Positions 48,295 to 63,107 of a DNA stretch of 64,000 nucleotides are shown piece after piece. The position numbers and the translations under genes were made by a program. Source of the stretch: Glandiceps talaboti (Eukaryota > Hemichordata > Enteropneusta > Spengelidae); assembly GCF_964340395.1 (NCBI RefSeq), contig NC_135564.1, positions 2,009,501 to 2,073,500 of the forward strand, given 5' to 3'. The notes under the pieces were generated by a model. It had not been told where the DNA came from and ran no database searches. It saw only the letters and a list, made by a program, of their open reading frames with translations. Within the stretch, counting starts at the first letter, position 1; every line of letters begins with the position of its first letter.

Positions 48295-51200
48295 TCATTT
48301 ATTTCCTGTTAAAGCTTTTTCTTCCTCATGATGTTTTATGTCTTCAAAGATGGAGACCATTTTCTCGACCATGTCACCCAGTAAACCATACACCTAGAAA
48401 GAACAATTCAAAGAAATAAATATTATTTAGCAGTGATAATAGTTACCAAATGTCAAGAATTGACAATGGGTGATCCATGTTGACCAAATATGGCAAATAA
48501 TATGAAATGAGTTATCTATTTTGACCAAATATGGCAAATAATATGAAATGAGTTATCTATATTGACCAAATATGGGAAGTAGCAGAACCAAATATGGCAG
48601 ATAGCATGACTTGTGTGATCTATATTGACCAAATATGGCAAATAGCCTGAGTGACTGACCTAACCAAATATGGCAAATAGCATGACTTGTGTGATCTATA
48701 TTGACCAAATATGGCAAATAGCCTGAGTGACCAACCTAACCAAATATGGCAAATAGCATGACTTGTGTGATCTATATTGACCCAATATAGCAAATAGCCT
48801 GAGTGACCAACCTAACCAAATATGGCAAATAGCATGACTTGTGTGATCTATATTGACCAAATATGGCAAATAGCTTGAGTGACTGACCTAACCAAATATG
48901 GCAAATAGCATGACTTGTGTGATCTATATTGACCAAATATGGCAAATAGCATGACTTGTGTGATGTCCATAAAACTTACTTGGACGTATAGTTTAGTTCT
49001 ATATTTGTTATCCAGTACAGGATCACCACTCTCTGAGTACGGAGTCACACCACCAGCTTGGAATAGTGGACTTCTTAAATCTTGTCTTTCACTGGTTGGT
49101 GTTGTTAACTCCTTTACACTGGCTGTCTGTGTGGGTGTTGGTGCTGTACGTGACTGCTTTCCACCTTTACTTTTACTTTTAGGTCTATCTTTTTCCTTTT
49201 CCTGGAAGAAAAAATATAAAAAATATAACAGATTATTTCATTCATTAATATTAATAGTCCTTGAGTTTAATGTCGATTATTTCATGATAAAATTTGTAAA
49301 TTGTGGTTCACAAGCAACTATGTAATTTACAGCAACATGGGTGGAAGTATTAGTACTGGCCAGAACACGGTCGGGAGTATCAGTGGTCGGAAATATCAGT
49401 ACTGACCATCCAGAACAAGGTTGGAAGAATCAGTACTGACCATCCAGAACACGGTTGGAAGAATCAGTACTGACCAGAACACGGTTGGAAATATCAGTAC
49501 TGACCATCCAGAACATGGTTGGAAGAATCAGTACTGGCCATCCAGAACACGGTTGGAAGAATCAGTACTGACCAGAACACGGTTGGAAATATCAGTACTG
49601 ACCATCCAGAACACGGTTGGAAGAATCAGTACTGACCAGAACACGGTTGGAAATATCAGTACTGACCATCCAGAACACGGTTGGAAGAATCAGTACTGAC
49701 CAGAACACGGTTGGAAATATTAGTACTGACCATCCAGAACACGGTTGGAAGAATCAGTATTGACCAGAACACGGTTGGAAGAATCAGTACTGACCATCCA
49801 GAACACGGTTGGAAGAATCAGTACTGACCAGAACACGGTTGGAAATATCAGTACTGACCATCCAGAACACGGTTGGAAGAATCAGTATTGACCAGAACAC
49901 GGTTGGAAGTATTAGTACTGGCCAGAACAAGGTCAGAAATATCAGTACTGGCCATCCAGAACACAGCTGGAAGGGTGAACACAGTTGGAAGCATCAAGTT
50001 CTGGTCAGTACAGGAAGATTACCCATTATTCTGATTCAAGTAAATTGTTACAAACACACTGAAATCTAAATGTATGTACAAGATTTTATAAATTTGTGTC
50101 TGATATCAAAAAGGTAAATAAATAACTGTTTTCTTACATCTTTCTTTCCTTTCTTTCCGCCATCTTTCTTATCTTTTTTAGGATCTTCTTCTTTATGCTC
50201 TTTCTTCTTTTTCTTGGGTTCACCTACAGATTGTAACATCTTTATTAGTTTCTATTACGATTTACTTTCCAGGTTTATAGACTGCTCATTTTTGGTAAAC
50301 TAAATATTAAAGTGTAGATTATGAAAACATTTCCTTGACGTTACAAATCATGTATTTATATAACGAACGTTACTAAAACATTACTGTAGTTGGTATTTTA
50401 ATGTCTAAAAACCAATCACAGAAATAATTTAGCAAATGTATGTAAAACAGGGAAATATTCACATGATAATATTAGAATGAGTAAGTTAACTTTATTACAG
50501 GTTTATGTATATGTTTGTGAGTTGCTTGTTGTAAACCAGATACATACACATTCACACACACACATCAAACATACGCCAGAACAGCTGTAATGGAGAAAAA
50601 AAATGCAAATCTCTTTCTCAGCACTAAATACGGCTGTTTCTTCACACCCTCCTGCATTTTCTAAGTTATGGGCTAGACTTTCTTCTAGAATGAACAGTTT
50701 TAAGTGTCAACAGCAGTTTCTTATTTGGAAATTTATAGGACATGATGACATTTTCTTTTTATCTTGTTGGCTTTTCTTGAAGACATGATAAACTTGAGGA
50801 ACTGTACGGCATCTAGAATTTGGAATGGTCCAAATAATGTTCTTTAGTTGGATCATTCCAATTTCTGATTGCAGGGGTGAGATCTATGGTATGCTGGATT
50901 CTAACAGCTGTTCTGGTTTGTGTCACAGATACCCGACTTACTTTTCTGTGAACTTTTACCCCCTGGTTCAATATTAGGTGTGGTGTAGAGGATGAAAATA
51001 AAAACGGAAAATGAAAGGAACATGGGTTAGTGGATTAGTTTGGGATGTGACTATGGAAAATGAAAAAATGTGGGTATAATGGGTTAATTGCTAAAGGGTA
51101 GCATGGGTGAAATAGGTTGCAGCTGTATTTTTTACTTCATTAAAATACGTAGCAGTGATCTCTTCAATAGGCTTACATGGATTGCAGTTATCTTTAAATG

Positions 51201-54200
51201 AGTTGAAATAGGTTGCAGTAATTGCCTCTTAAATGAGTTGAAATAGGTTGCAGTAATTGCCTCTTAAATGAGTTGAAATAGCTTGCAGTAATTGCCTCTT
51301 AAATGTGTTGGAATTGGTTGCAGTGATTGTTTTTAAATGGACTGAAACTTGAAATAGGTTGCAATGATCTATTGAATGGGTTGAAATATGTTGTAGTGAT
51401 CACTGGAATAGAGTGAAATGGATTGAACATAACTGATTGGGGAGGGGGGATATCGATATTTCTCAAATTAAAAGACTGTGATGGTAATTTTTTGCATTTT
51501 TTGTTCAATTTTCATTAGCAGTATGTAGCAGGAAGTGGTCTGTGTTATTAGGTTGCATTATGATTTAGACCAAGAGTAACATTATTGATTATGAATGTAT
51601 TATATCATATATGATTTCATAGGGATGATTTTATGAATCAAATCAAACAGTTACAACTCAACATAAATAAAGCAAAGTTCAAACCACTGATAAACAAAAC
51701 ACAAAGAAATATTAAAACAAACATAAAATTTTGGTTTTTGACAAACATTTTGACAAACATGATGTAGATGGATGCAGACACAATCACCAAGCAGTGTGCA
51801 CACGACACAAACTGCAATTTCTTCACGTGCAAGTAAACTCATGCAAACAAATCATTTTATCAACAGAAGGGGCAAAAAATGACATAAAATCACAGCATTT
51901 CTAGTGTGACATGTTTTCAACCTGCAGAGTCCACGCTACGTTTACCAGATGCAACTCCTAAATTGATAAGAGATGGGAAGGAGAAAAAAAAGGCAAAGTG
52001 AAGCTTGAAATGAGATTTTCAGATAGCTGCAAATGATATGATAGTTGTAAGCTTTTTTTTCAAGAAAAAATGTATCCAAATAAGTTATTGCAAATGAATG
52101 ATAGCTAAAGGCTTTTTTAGCAAATGAACTTGTATTAGAATCAGACAATTTATATTAGTCCGAGGCTGTCTTTTTTGGCAAAGAAAAAAAGCACTAGAAT
52201 TGGGGAACTGCAAATGAATTGATATTTTTTTTTATTTTTTTTTTTTTAAATGCAATAGAATCAGACAACTGCAAATGAAATGATATTTTTAGTCTTTCTT
52301 TGGCAAGAAAAATGCATTAGAATCAGGTAACGACAAATGAATTGATACTTTTTGTCTTTTTAAAAAAAAAATGCAATAGAATCAGACAACTGCAAATGAA
52401 ATGATACTTTTAGTCTTTCTTTGGCAAGAAAAATGCATTAGAATCAGACAACTGCAAATGAAATGATACTTTTAGTCTTTCTTTGGCAAAAAATGCATTA
52501 GAATCAGATGACTACAAATGAAATGATATTTTTAGGAGTGACATGTAAAAGAATCTAATGAAATGAATCAAAAAAATGAATGAAAAGATAATAGTAATAA
52601 AAATAAAAAGTCTACAAAATTATTGATGTTCAAATTAAACTGGAAATTGGTAAAAAATACAAAAAAATAACTAAACTTCTTTTTTCAGACTAAAAATCAA
52701 AATTGAATAAAATGATATAAACAAACAGTCTTAAGAAGAGACCGTTCAAAAACATAAGCAGAGGGGACTTTATCATGCAAGTGTAGTTGATGGGGGGTCG
52801 GGGGATCACTTCACACAGACTTACTTCGTTCATGATGACGCTTTCCTATAATAGATAGCATGCGATGGGGTAGTATCAAAGAAATTAAATTGTAATTGAA
52901 AACAAACCATTTTATAATTTTCTTATAGCAAACACAAAATTGTTGTCATGTGTATTAAAATATATGATATGAACAAATATGATATGATGAAAGGATGCAG
53001 ATTAATGAAATATGGTTTGGTTTAATTGTGAGTTGGTCACAAGAAAGTCATACATACAGTCATCCAAACATACATTATACACACTGAACATCTTTCATCC
53101 TTAGAATACCACATACAGTTAAACAACCTTTATGCCTAGTAATTTTCTAAAACACTCCCGACATATACAAGCCAAGGTTCCTAGCATCTCTACACAATTT
53201 TGAGAATCAGGTGTACCTTTTTTTTTAATGTGCACCAAATAAACATATTCTTTAACTTTTACGAAACAATGGCCAGGATATAAAAGGAAAATATACAAAT
53301 TTCATTCATTGGTTAAAAATGCTTGTAATTGTGCATGTACTAGCAATGTGCCTGCACTTGCCTTGTGCCTGTGCTGGCAGTGCCAAGGTAGTGTCGACAC
53401 TTGCATAGCCTAGTATGCTGGTGAATTTGGATTTTGATTTCCCCATCTACGACGAATTCAAAACCCCATTCGCATTCCAGGCTTACACTTGCATGGCATT
53501 CTAAGGAATGTTAAATGACTTTCAATCTCCCAGTCTACTAACAGATTAGAATGTTTAGAATATTTTATGTCTATCTTGGAAGAGAATCATGCATGTCAAG
53601 GGTCAAACATTGAATAATTTAGAAACAAATTAACATATTCATTGCATTTCATTTCAACTCAACACTTAGACAGAAAGATTCAAGTTCTTGTTTCTGCTTA
53701 TCTACCTTAAGGTCAAGTTGGAGCTTGAATTACATAAACAGAAACTAAGACTGGATTTTTCAGTCTACATAGTACTATGCTGTCTGTAAACTTTGCCAAC
53801 TTTTCTGAAAACATGTAGACAAAATATGGAGGATATGAGATGTAGATAGCATATTTTAATCAGTATTTGTCCCAACTCTCTCCAGTGGACAGGATGGGTG
53901 AATGTAATGATGACAGATACCAGTATCGTATAATGGTCTGAATTTTTTTTTAGATAATGACTACTAAAATAGGTTTAGTTATTTTCATGTTTGACACTGA
54001 CATTGTGAGGATAAGATGTGCTAATTTTGTGATACCATCAATCATAAACTCATTCTTGTGATCTGTTGCAGTCATGTGACACAATTTCACATACATGATG
54101 CAGCACTGAGTCCAAAAAACTCAATACCGCAGCACTGAATTCACACAGCAACATAATACACTGCAGCGCTGAAGTCATACTGCAACACACTGCACTGCAG

Positions 54201-57200
54201 CATGGCATACATACTGCAACACAGTATAATGCAGTACTGAATTCATACTGTAACACTGAATTCATGCTGCAACACACTGTACTGCAGCACTGAATTCATA
54301 CTGTAACACACTGTACTGCAACATAGTAACATTAGCCAACAGTTGAGTATATTATAGTATTAGTGTTGGTTGTATAAGATACAGTATGTACAAGTCAATT
54401 CCAATGTTAGACTGTTCAACAAGTAGATCAGATTCTGTTGATCTTAGACCAAAAGTTAGCTGAGATTGACCAGATCTATTGTTTCTAGGTATTAGACAAA
54501 AGGTTAGCTGAGATTGTCAGTCATTGTGAGTACAAGTAAATTTTTGTGCAGACCTGTTACATGGACACTGAGGACGAGTCCTTGAATTCAACCAAACCGC
54601 AGCCATGTTATGATTGTTATTCGTGCACACAAACACAGAAAAGCAAAAACGTGCAGTTGCAAAATTGTATTAAATAGTGGTAGGAAACAAAGTGGTTGTT
54701 AAGGCAAAAAAAGCTTGGATTTGGGGTTAGGTATGGAAATGCATTGAAGCTTGGATTATTTAGTTTTTGAAGGGTGTTTGAATAATGGCACTAATGGCCT
54801 AAAAGGTGGACATGTGAAAGATCAGGGTGGATTTAACTCATACAGAAGGTTTACATGGGGTATTTGTTGAATAGGTGGGATGGGTATTGGGTGGGTTGAT
54901 GAATTCATTTTTTAAGGGACAGACAAGTAGAAAAATGGGTACCAGGTATACACATGGGTTGATGGGCATGGGTACTGGGTATGATGCAAATTGGATTAAT
55001 AGGTATAGATGGATATACATGTGTAGGATGGGTACCAGGTAAAGGGATGGGTTGATAGTAGGCATGGGTGAGTACTGGATATACAGATTGGGTTAATGGG
55101 CATGGGTGACACATGGGTACAGATAGGGGTTGATAGGTATAGATGGATATAGGATGGGTACCATATAAATGGATGGGTTGATAGGCATGGGTGGGTACTG
55201 GATATACAGATTGGGGTAATGGGTATAGATGGATATAGGATAGGATGGGTACCATGTAAACGGATGGGTTGATAGGAATGGGTGCCACATGGGTACAGAT
55301 TGGGTTGATAGGGATAGATGGATATAGGATGGGTACCACGGATGTGTTGATAGGCATGGGTGAGTAGTGGATATACAGACTGGGTTGACAGGCATGGATG
55401 GGTTGATAGTATGGGAATGTTCAGGGATTTGAAATAATGGTATTTAGAAAACTACAAGCTAAAACTTAGTGACATGCTGGAAAGCACTGCAGGGAGGCAG
55501 GGTTCACTCTAGCTATTGCAATTATTTTATTAAAACACTTTGCTGCCAGATAAGTTTGCAATATTACTTGTTTATCGGCAAGCATTTCGATTAATAGCTT
55601 CACACTGGCTGTGATATTTACAAATTTGCCAAGCAACACCTCAAACTACAATTTTAATGATGTTTAAACTGTAAATAATGATAATTCATGATGATTGTCA
55701 GTTTTACAATGCGACACCTCAAACTCAAGTATCTAAACTCCATGCGTTAGTTTTTTTTTATGATATGCTGCTGTTTGTTGAAAAACGAGGATGAAGTCCA
55801 AAGTTCCATATAACAGTTAGAGAAGTGCACCAATTTTTTTTGTGGAAACTTTTGTTGATGACTATACCTCTCATGGCTTCTAATACGGCCAAGACTGTTG
55901 ATGGCACGGGTAACACATTGATTTTATGAGGAGAAAGAAAATACATAAATACATAAATACATTGGAATGGTTACTAACGGTTACCTAATAAACACTAACC
56001 TATCACCAATGAAGTAATGAAATCAGCCAACATGCTATGGCTTAAACTAAAAATAACTCTGGGAACACAATAAACATGGAGGTGATCAAACTATAAATGT
56101 TTGATACTGCACTGGGAAATCAATTCATGGGAGATTGGGGTCAAGGATTGGGTCGGGCTAATCTTACAAGTTTGGGACCAAAGTTCATGGAGGGATGTTC
56201 TCGAAACTTTTGAAGAATGAAGGACAGAAAATCCCAAAAATTAATGAAAAAGATGAAACACAACATGCAGAAATTAGAGGATATTGACATAAAGTCTAGA
56301 ATGTGTCTGTCACATTAACATACAGTTATTTTATCTTGTGATGTTTTTCTGAAAATTCAATGATTTCCTTCATAGTTAGTAAGTTACATGTACATTCAGT
56401 TTCCTTTTATTCAATAATTTTCAATATTCCTTACATAATGATATGCATTGTTCTTCCTTTTTTTAAAAATCAAACTATAATTTCCGTTTAAATGACGATA
56501 AAACAAAATCTGATTAATAATCTACTTGCAGTACCATATTATTTTAGGTAGTTTAATCAAAATTAATCAGTTTTGGTTTTAATGACATCAGTTCTGCTAT
56601 AAATACAACATACCCAGAAGGTCATAACCATAAAGATCTTTAGATCCCCACCAATGTTCACTTTATATCTGAACTATTCATTCAGACTTTTTTTAAACTT
56701 GAATTTTGAAGACTTTAGTACTTTCACTACGTTTTATCTTTAACAATTTTCATTATCATTGCATACTTCCTTCTGGTGCAGTCACATTTATAATCAGAAA
56801 AAAAGATTCCGCAGATTCATTATGTGAATATCCTCCACAAACACATATATAAATGTCGTGCAAAAACCAAAAACCAAACAGCATGCAAACAAGGGATATA
56901 GAGTACCACCACAAGGACCATGAGATAGGGGTGACGGCAGCCATGGATTGAAAGTAAACTTACTTGTTTCTGTCTCTGGATACACATCTTCTTTTTCATC
57001 TATACCTAAAGCATTACGTAATAGCATAGACTGACCAACTACACAGTCCACTGACTCTAGCCAACACTGGTAACTGAAAATTAGCAATTTAATAATATGT
57101 AGTTTCATTAATTGTAATATAACAATATGATAACACCTTAACAATAGTGTACTTTATGAGTTTGAAGAAAAAAATCAGAATTCAGTAGTAAAAAGAAAAG

Positions 57201-60200
57201 AAAAGTTTGCTTTCAATAAATTGATGTTAACTTGTCCAAGTGTGTAGAAATGGTACTTGTAAACCTTGAAATTAGACTTATTTTCATGAATTTCACTGGA
57301 AAACAAAAACATGAAAATAAGTAATGAATAAAATGTCTTCTTGCGCATGAACACAATGTATCAGTCTGGTAATTAGAGGAAATTGGTCTTTGAGAACTAG
57401 TTGAAGACTATAAAATTGCCAAATTTCGTAGTAGTGAAAATATCTAGGTTTTAATACATTATGTTATACTTACGCCACTTTATACATTTGTTGTTGTACA
57501 GGAGTCATAGGAGGGAATCTCAATGCCATGGCTGCTGTGTTCATTCTCATCAAGATATCCTCTCGTTTTTCATCATCCTCAACTTCCAAGAACTCCTTCT
57601 TCATGTTATCAATAGACAGGTCCCACTCTTTGCCTTCACGTTCTTCTTCATCAAATTGTTCCAGGTAGAGTTGTCTTAGCTCAGATACAACCTCATTGGT
57701 GTAATGCATCTGTCAGATCAAAACAATAATATTGCGTGAACGATATGTGCAGTAAAACCTGCGTACAAAGGCATATTGACAACACTTTTACCCCGAATGC
57801 AGCCATTCAAATATTTCTTCATTAATACTATTGGCCAATCAACATGTAAATTTTGTTCGCTAGCCAATCGGAATGATCCACATATAGACAACACTTACAC
57901 CTGGCTGCAGCCATTCAAATACTTCTCCATCAATACTATTGGCCAAACAACATGCAAATTTTGTTCTCCAGCCAATCAGAATGATCTATAGACTACACTT
58001 ACCCCTGGGTTCAACCTTTCAAACACTTCTTCATCAGTAATGTAAGCATCCACTGGAGATCTAGCCCTGTCTGGTGTACGTATGCCTTCTACCAAGTCAT
58101 CAACAATTCTTCTAATTGTCATCTCAGCTTGTTTATGAGACAACTCACGCTGAAACCAACGTTCAATATGAATATTACATATGTCAACAACAATAAATTG
58201 ATATAAAAATATATATAAAACGACAGAAAAGTTGATAAAAAATGTCAATTTATCTCAAAAACTGGCAGTTTTTGTCTCAAGGCAAGCTAAGTTATTGATA
58301 GATATAAAATTCTTGTTTGGATTGTTTTAATCTTTTTTTAATGTGTACCTCTTGGCATGCCTGTATGTGGAGCACACAGAGGTCGTGGAAATAGCAAATT
58401 CTCGCCTCGATTTCATTTCACAGAGGTCATGAAAACAACTACCGGCAATTCTCACATCGATTTCATTTCAAAGAGGTTATGGAAATAGCAAATTCTTACC
58501 TCGATTTCATTTCTGATCTTCTTGTTTTTATCTTCCTGCAGTGCAACTGCTCTCATAGTGACTTGTAAGGCAGAGCCACCATTCAAAGCAGGTCTTGTGA
58601 TGAGCTGCCAGGTTTCTGTAAAGATACCTGCATTGGGAGACTTGAAGACAAAGGGGAATTTAAGGGTATCTCCTGGTAGTAACACACCACTGCTGGTGTT
58701 GAAATAGAACCGCTGTACATTGCCACTCAGTATGGTTTCCAATGGGTTGGACTTGGGAATCAACTGAAAAAAAGTATGAAAAACTTATTAGAATCTCTTG
58801 GTGTTAAGATGTATGAATCAACTAACAGCAGGTCTTCTAGAAACAAGACATGATGTTCATATCTTACACAGAGAAATGTAAATGGACAGACGGACAGACA
58901 GACAGACAGTGAGGAGACAATTCAACAGATAAATGTACAGAAAGACAGACAAACAAATTAAGAGAGTGACTAAGAGAAAGAAAAAGAAAGAGGCACACAG
59001 ACTGATTGACATTGAAACAATGCAAGTCAAACAATTACATGTAAAGAAAGAGCCAAAAAGGATACTGTAAACAGACAGACAGACAGACAGACAGACTCAA
59101 CATTGAATAATCTCCCATTTTTGTACAACAGCTCCAATTACAAAAATTAGCAACAACCGTAAAACATTGACATCACAGTTATAATAGTCTCACTTACTTT
59201 CCAATCATAGTATATAGTAGTTGTACCATCATTAACCAACTCTAGGAATGAAGTGGTTCTTTCACCAGCAAAAGCTTCAAAAGTCACCCTAGCACAATGT
59301 CCAATATCATTTTTATGAGTGTAACTATCCCCAGTCCATCTAGCAGGATGGCCATCAAATAACAAAGCTGGACCCATCACAGGTTGTGGAATATCAGGCT
59401 GGTCTTTGAATGGATCCCTACAAATTTGAAAAAAATGCATTTGTCAAAAGAAGACACTACCTTTTAAAGACATGGTATATGGATCATAGTTAGTGACAAT
59501 ATCTTCCGCAATATCTTTGATATGTTCAAAAGTTTTGACTTTGTACTTAAGATTAGGAACAATTAAAATATTTAGATTTGATGTATACTGTCACAATAAA
59601 GTAACTATAGTATAGGTTAAGGAAAACAAATGATTTTATGTTCTTGTATAACATATACTTTCGAATTATGTAATCATAATGAATTTGAAAAGTTTGCCAT
59701 CATCTAAACACAAATGCTTTATAAAAGCAAAATTTTTAAATCCTATATTCTCTTGTAATATCAGTGCCACCCCTTAAAGGATTAGATAGCCTCATTCTTT
59801 CTTTTAGGACCAAAATGTTCTACAGTTCTGCAAGGCAACTATTTTGTACACCTAAATTTGTAATCTTAATCTGAACTGTGCCTTTAAAAGGCTATATTTA
59901 AATCCCTGGTTATTACATTCATTTTATCTAACAGTGAAGCCATAAGGATTACATAGGAGCATTCTTTTGTTCAGGACCAATTTTTCTACAGCTCTGCCAG
60001 ACAACTGTTTTTCATACCTAAAATATTAATCCTAATTTGACACGTGTCTGTAAGTTTTACCATCAATCAAATTATTTAACCACAAGTATTACAAATTGTA
60101 CCAATTCTGTAACTGGGACATAAAGAATTCTGACAAACTTACAAGGAATCAATATCGTCTGGTACTTCAGGTATAGTAGCATCTTGTAATGATTCTCTCT

Positions 60201-60783
60201 CATCATCTTTGTCAGATCTCACTGGTTTGTTACTGCCAACAATCTGCAGATAGTCAAGATCCTGACAAAGAAAAAAAGACAGGGATTATGATAAACACAG
60301 CTTGTTAGTGGATAGCGCCCGCTAGTGATAGAGAGTGACACTAGAGTTTGGGTCACCAACAGCGTCCTCCATGGCATGGTAACTATATAACCTGAAAGAA
60401 ATACTGTAGTTTTCTATATTGTGTGGGTTAAAATTTCACACCTTAGAACTACAGATTCAAAATGATGAAATTTCAAAGCCATCAAATCAATACTTAACAC
60501 CTTATTATAAAACCCTTGGAGACTTCAGATATTGATGTTCCAAGTTATTGAAATTAATTTGCACTACCAACATGTGACTGTACATTTGTTTACTTCCTTA
60601 TATGTCGTAAAATTTAACTGTTCTAGGCAAGAAGTTATGGTTTCAAAATTCTAAAACTGCGACGTAAATATCAAACCCCCTCTGAAAAGAATTATTTTTT
60701 TTACACTATCACAGTATATGGAAATATCTGTAATTGACAGAACTCTTTGTACAAATTTTGATATTAAAAACACAAAAAAACCC

Positions 60784-60822
<39 letters not shown>

Positions 60823-62839
60823 ACAAACAAACAAACAACTTTGAAATTCATTTTCACTTACTGGTTTATATGGGTCCAACTCCTCCATGACTTCCTGGAT
60901 CTGTTGTTTTCTCTGATGTAGATACTGAGATCGTTTCCATGGATAGTTGATAGGTGTGGATCTACCAGTCTGCCAAGTTGTACCTTTCTCTTGTTGTACG
61001 ATGGTAGGATTACCTACATGTTCAATAGGAGGAGGGTAGCCCCTCTCAGACTGTTTCAGGGTCATTTGTACACCAGTGAGGTCATCTCCTATCTTTTCCA
61101 CTTGCTTCCAGAACTCACTGCCAACACGATCTGTGGTTGGAATCAGATTCAGATTGATAATCAGATTACTAGATTTTTTTTACCTGACTGCATATCAGAT
61201 TGTTGGATTTCCACTGTATTGTCAACAACAGACCCTGAGATCAGAATCAGATTGAGATTGTGTAATCAGATTGTCAAGTCTAGAACTCATTGCAAATATA
61301 AACTTATATCAACATCTCACTGAAATCAGCTTTTGGATTTCAAATTAAAAATTCTTCATCTGCTCTGGAAACCTAACATAGTAACAACTGAAATAGCATA
61401 TCTAGTCTTCTTATCTAAAGAAATATTAAGTACATGAAGACAAGCTTTGGCTACTGCTTGGGAAATCAAAAGCTTCAAAATACTGTACACATTATATCTA
61501 GTCTTCAAAGCACGGCAGAATTAAGACACAACTCAATGAGATACTTACATCCCTTGCCATAATCCACAGCTGGTATAGATCTGTCAATCAAATACCTTTC
61601 TTCTTGTATCTTACGGTAATCCTCTGCCTGGTTCATTACTAAATGCTCTGGTGCTCTCTGTAGAAGTTCTGGTAACAAGATGGATGAACAGAATCATTGT
61701 ACATTATGATAACTCGTGTTTTACATGATGAATACAGTAATTATTATAAAAGACATACTCATATGAATACTTTAAAGACTTTATTCAACTTACTTGATAT
61801 ATAACCCTGTTGTTTCTTTCTGTCAATCATTTTCTGCTGCCAGTTCTTCAAGGCGTTGTTTTCATCCAGGAGTGGGTTTTGAGGTGGTATAGCAGACGGA
61901 CGTTTCTTCTCAAACTTGACACTAGGTGTCTTTGGGCGTACATCAATCTCCTTTTGTTCTGGATATGTCTGATGAATTGGGAAGGAAGATAAAATGTTAG
62001 TATTGACACATTCTCACAGAAATTACTAACAGAAACATCACACTGTACAGATACTATACTAATTGTCTATCAGTTGCCTTATTACTTTGTGAACACTCAA
62101 ATGCCAAACTTTACTCCTCCAATAAAATACAGCATACATAGTAATGTCCATTATTTCAGAAGTGCACAAATACATTTCACATAAGCATATTGGACATTAT
62201 AATACACGCATGCAATTTCTACTCATAGAAAGTCAAACACATTTTTGGTAGTGAATCCCAAATTTTCACCGACACCTCATCAGCATTGTGGGGGTGGGGG
62301 TGGGGGTTGGGGGTGGGGGTGGGGGTGTAATACATTCTCACATTAATAAGCATATTTATATAATCTTGTAATCTTCGTGGCACATTTGTTATATTTTTAT
62401 TTCAAAAATATATTTTTTTCTCCTTTTTAGACTTACCTCTGTATGGCCTTGTCTCATAGCTTCTGTTCTAAATTCTTCCACACTGCCCAAGATACTGTGT
62501 GGTACCACGTTACCACGGAAATCAAATCTTGGACCTGTGCCATCTATTGAACACAATTAAAGGTAATGAGTTCATATATATTTCTTTTCTTTCAAATGCT
62601 GCTACTCAAAAATCTACTTCTTCATCAGTGTGTTATCTTGTAACAGATATTAATAACCACTGTTTGGCCAAGGGTGGGTTACATTACATGTACTCCTAGT
62701 TTTTCTTCAGAAAGCAATATGATGCAATGGAAAAAATATGTCTTTCAATGCAAGAGACAGAAAGACAGATGGACAGACTGACTGACTGATAGACAAACAG
62801 ACAGACATACAGACTGACTGACTGACAGACAGACAGACA

Positions 62840-62877
<38 letters not shown>

Positions 62878-63065
62878 TAGACAGACATACAGACTGACTG
62901 ATAGAGACAGACAGACAGACATGGACAGACTGACTGACTGACAGACAGACATACAGGTTGACTGACAGAGACAGACAGACAGACATGGACAGACTGACTG
63001 ATAGACACACAGACAAACAGACAGACAGACAGACAGAAAGACAGACATGGACAGACTGACTGACT

Positions 63066-63107
<42 letters not shown>

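Noticed and set aside
54560-54620. Possible MYCBPAP microexon with donor GTAACA
   Set aside because: 20 bases, phase 1 in and phase 0 out, incompatible with the next exon.
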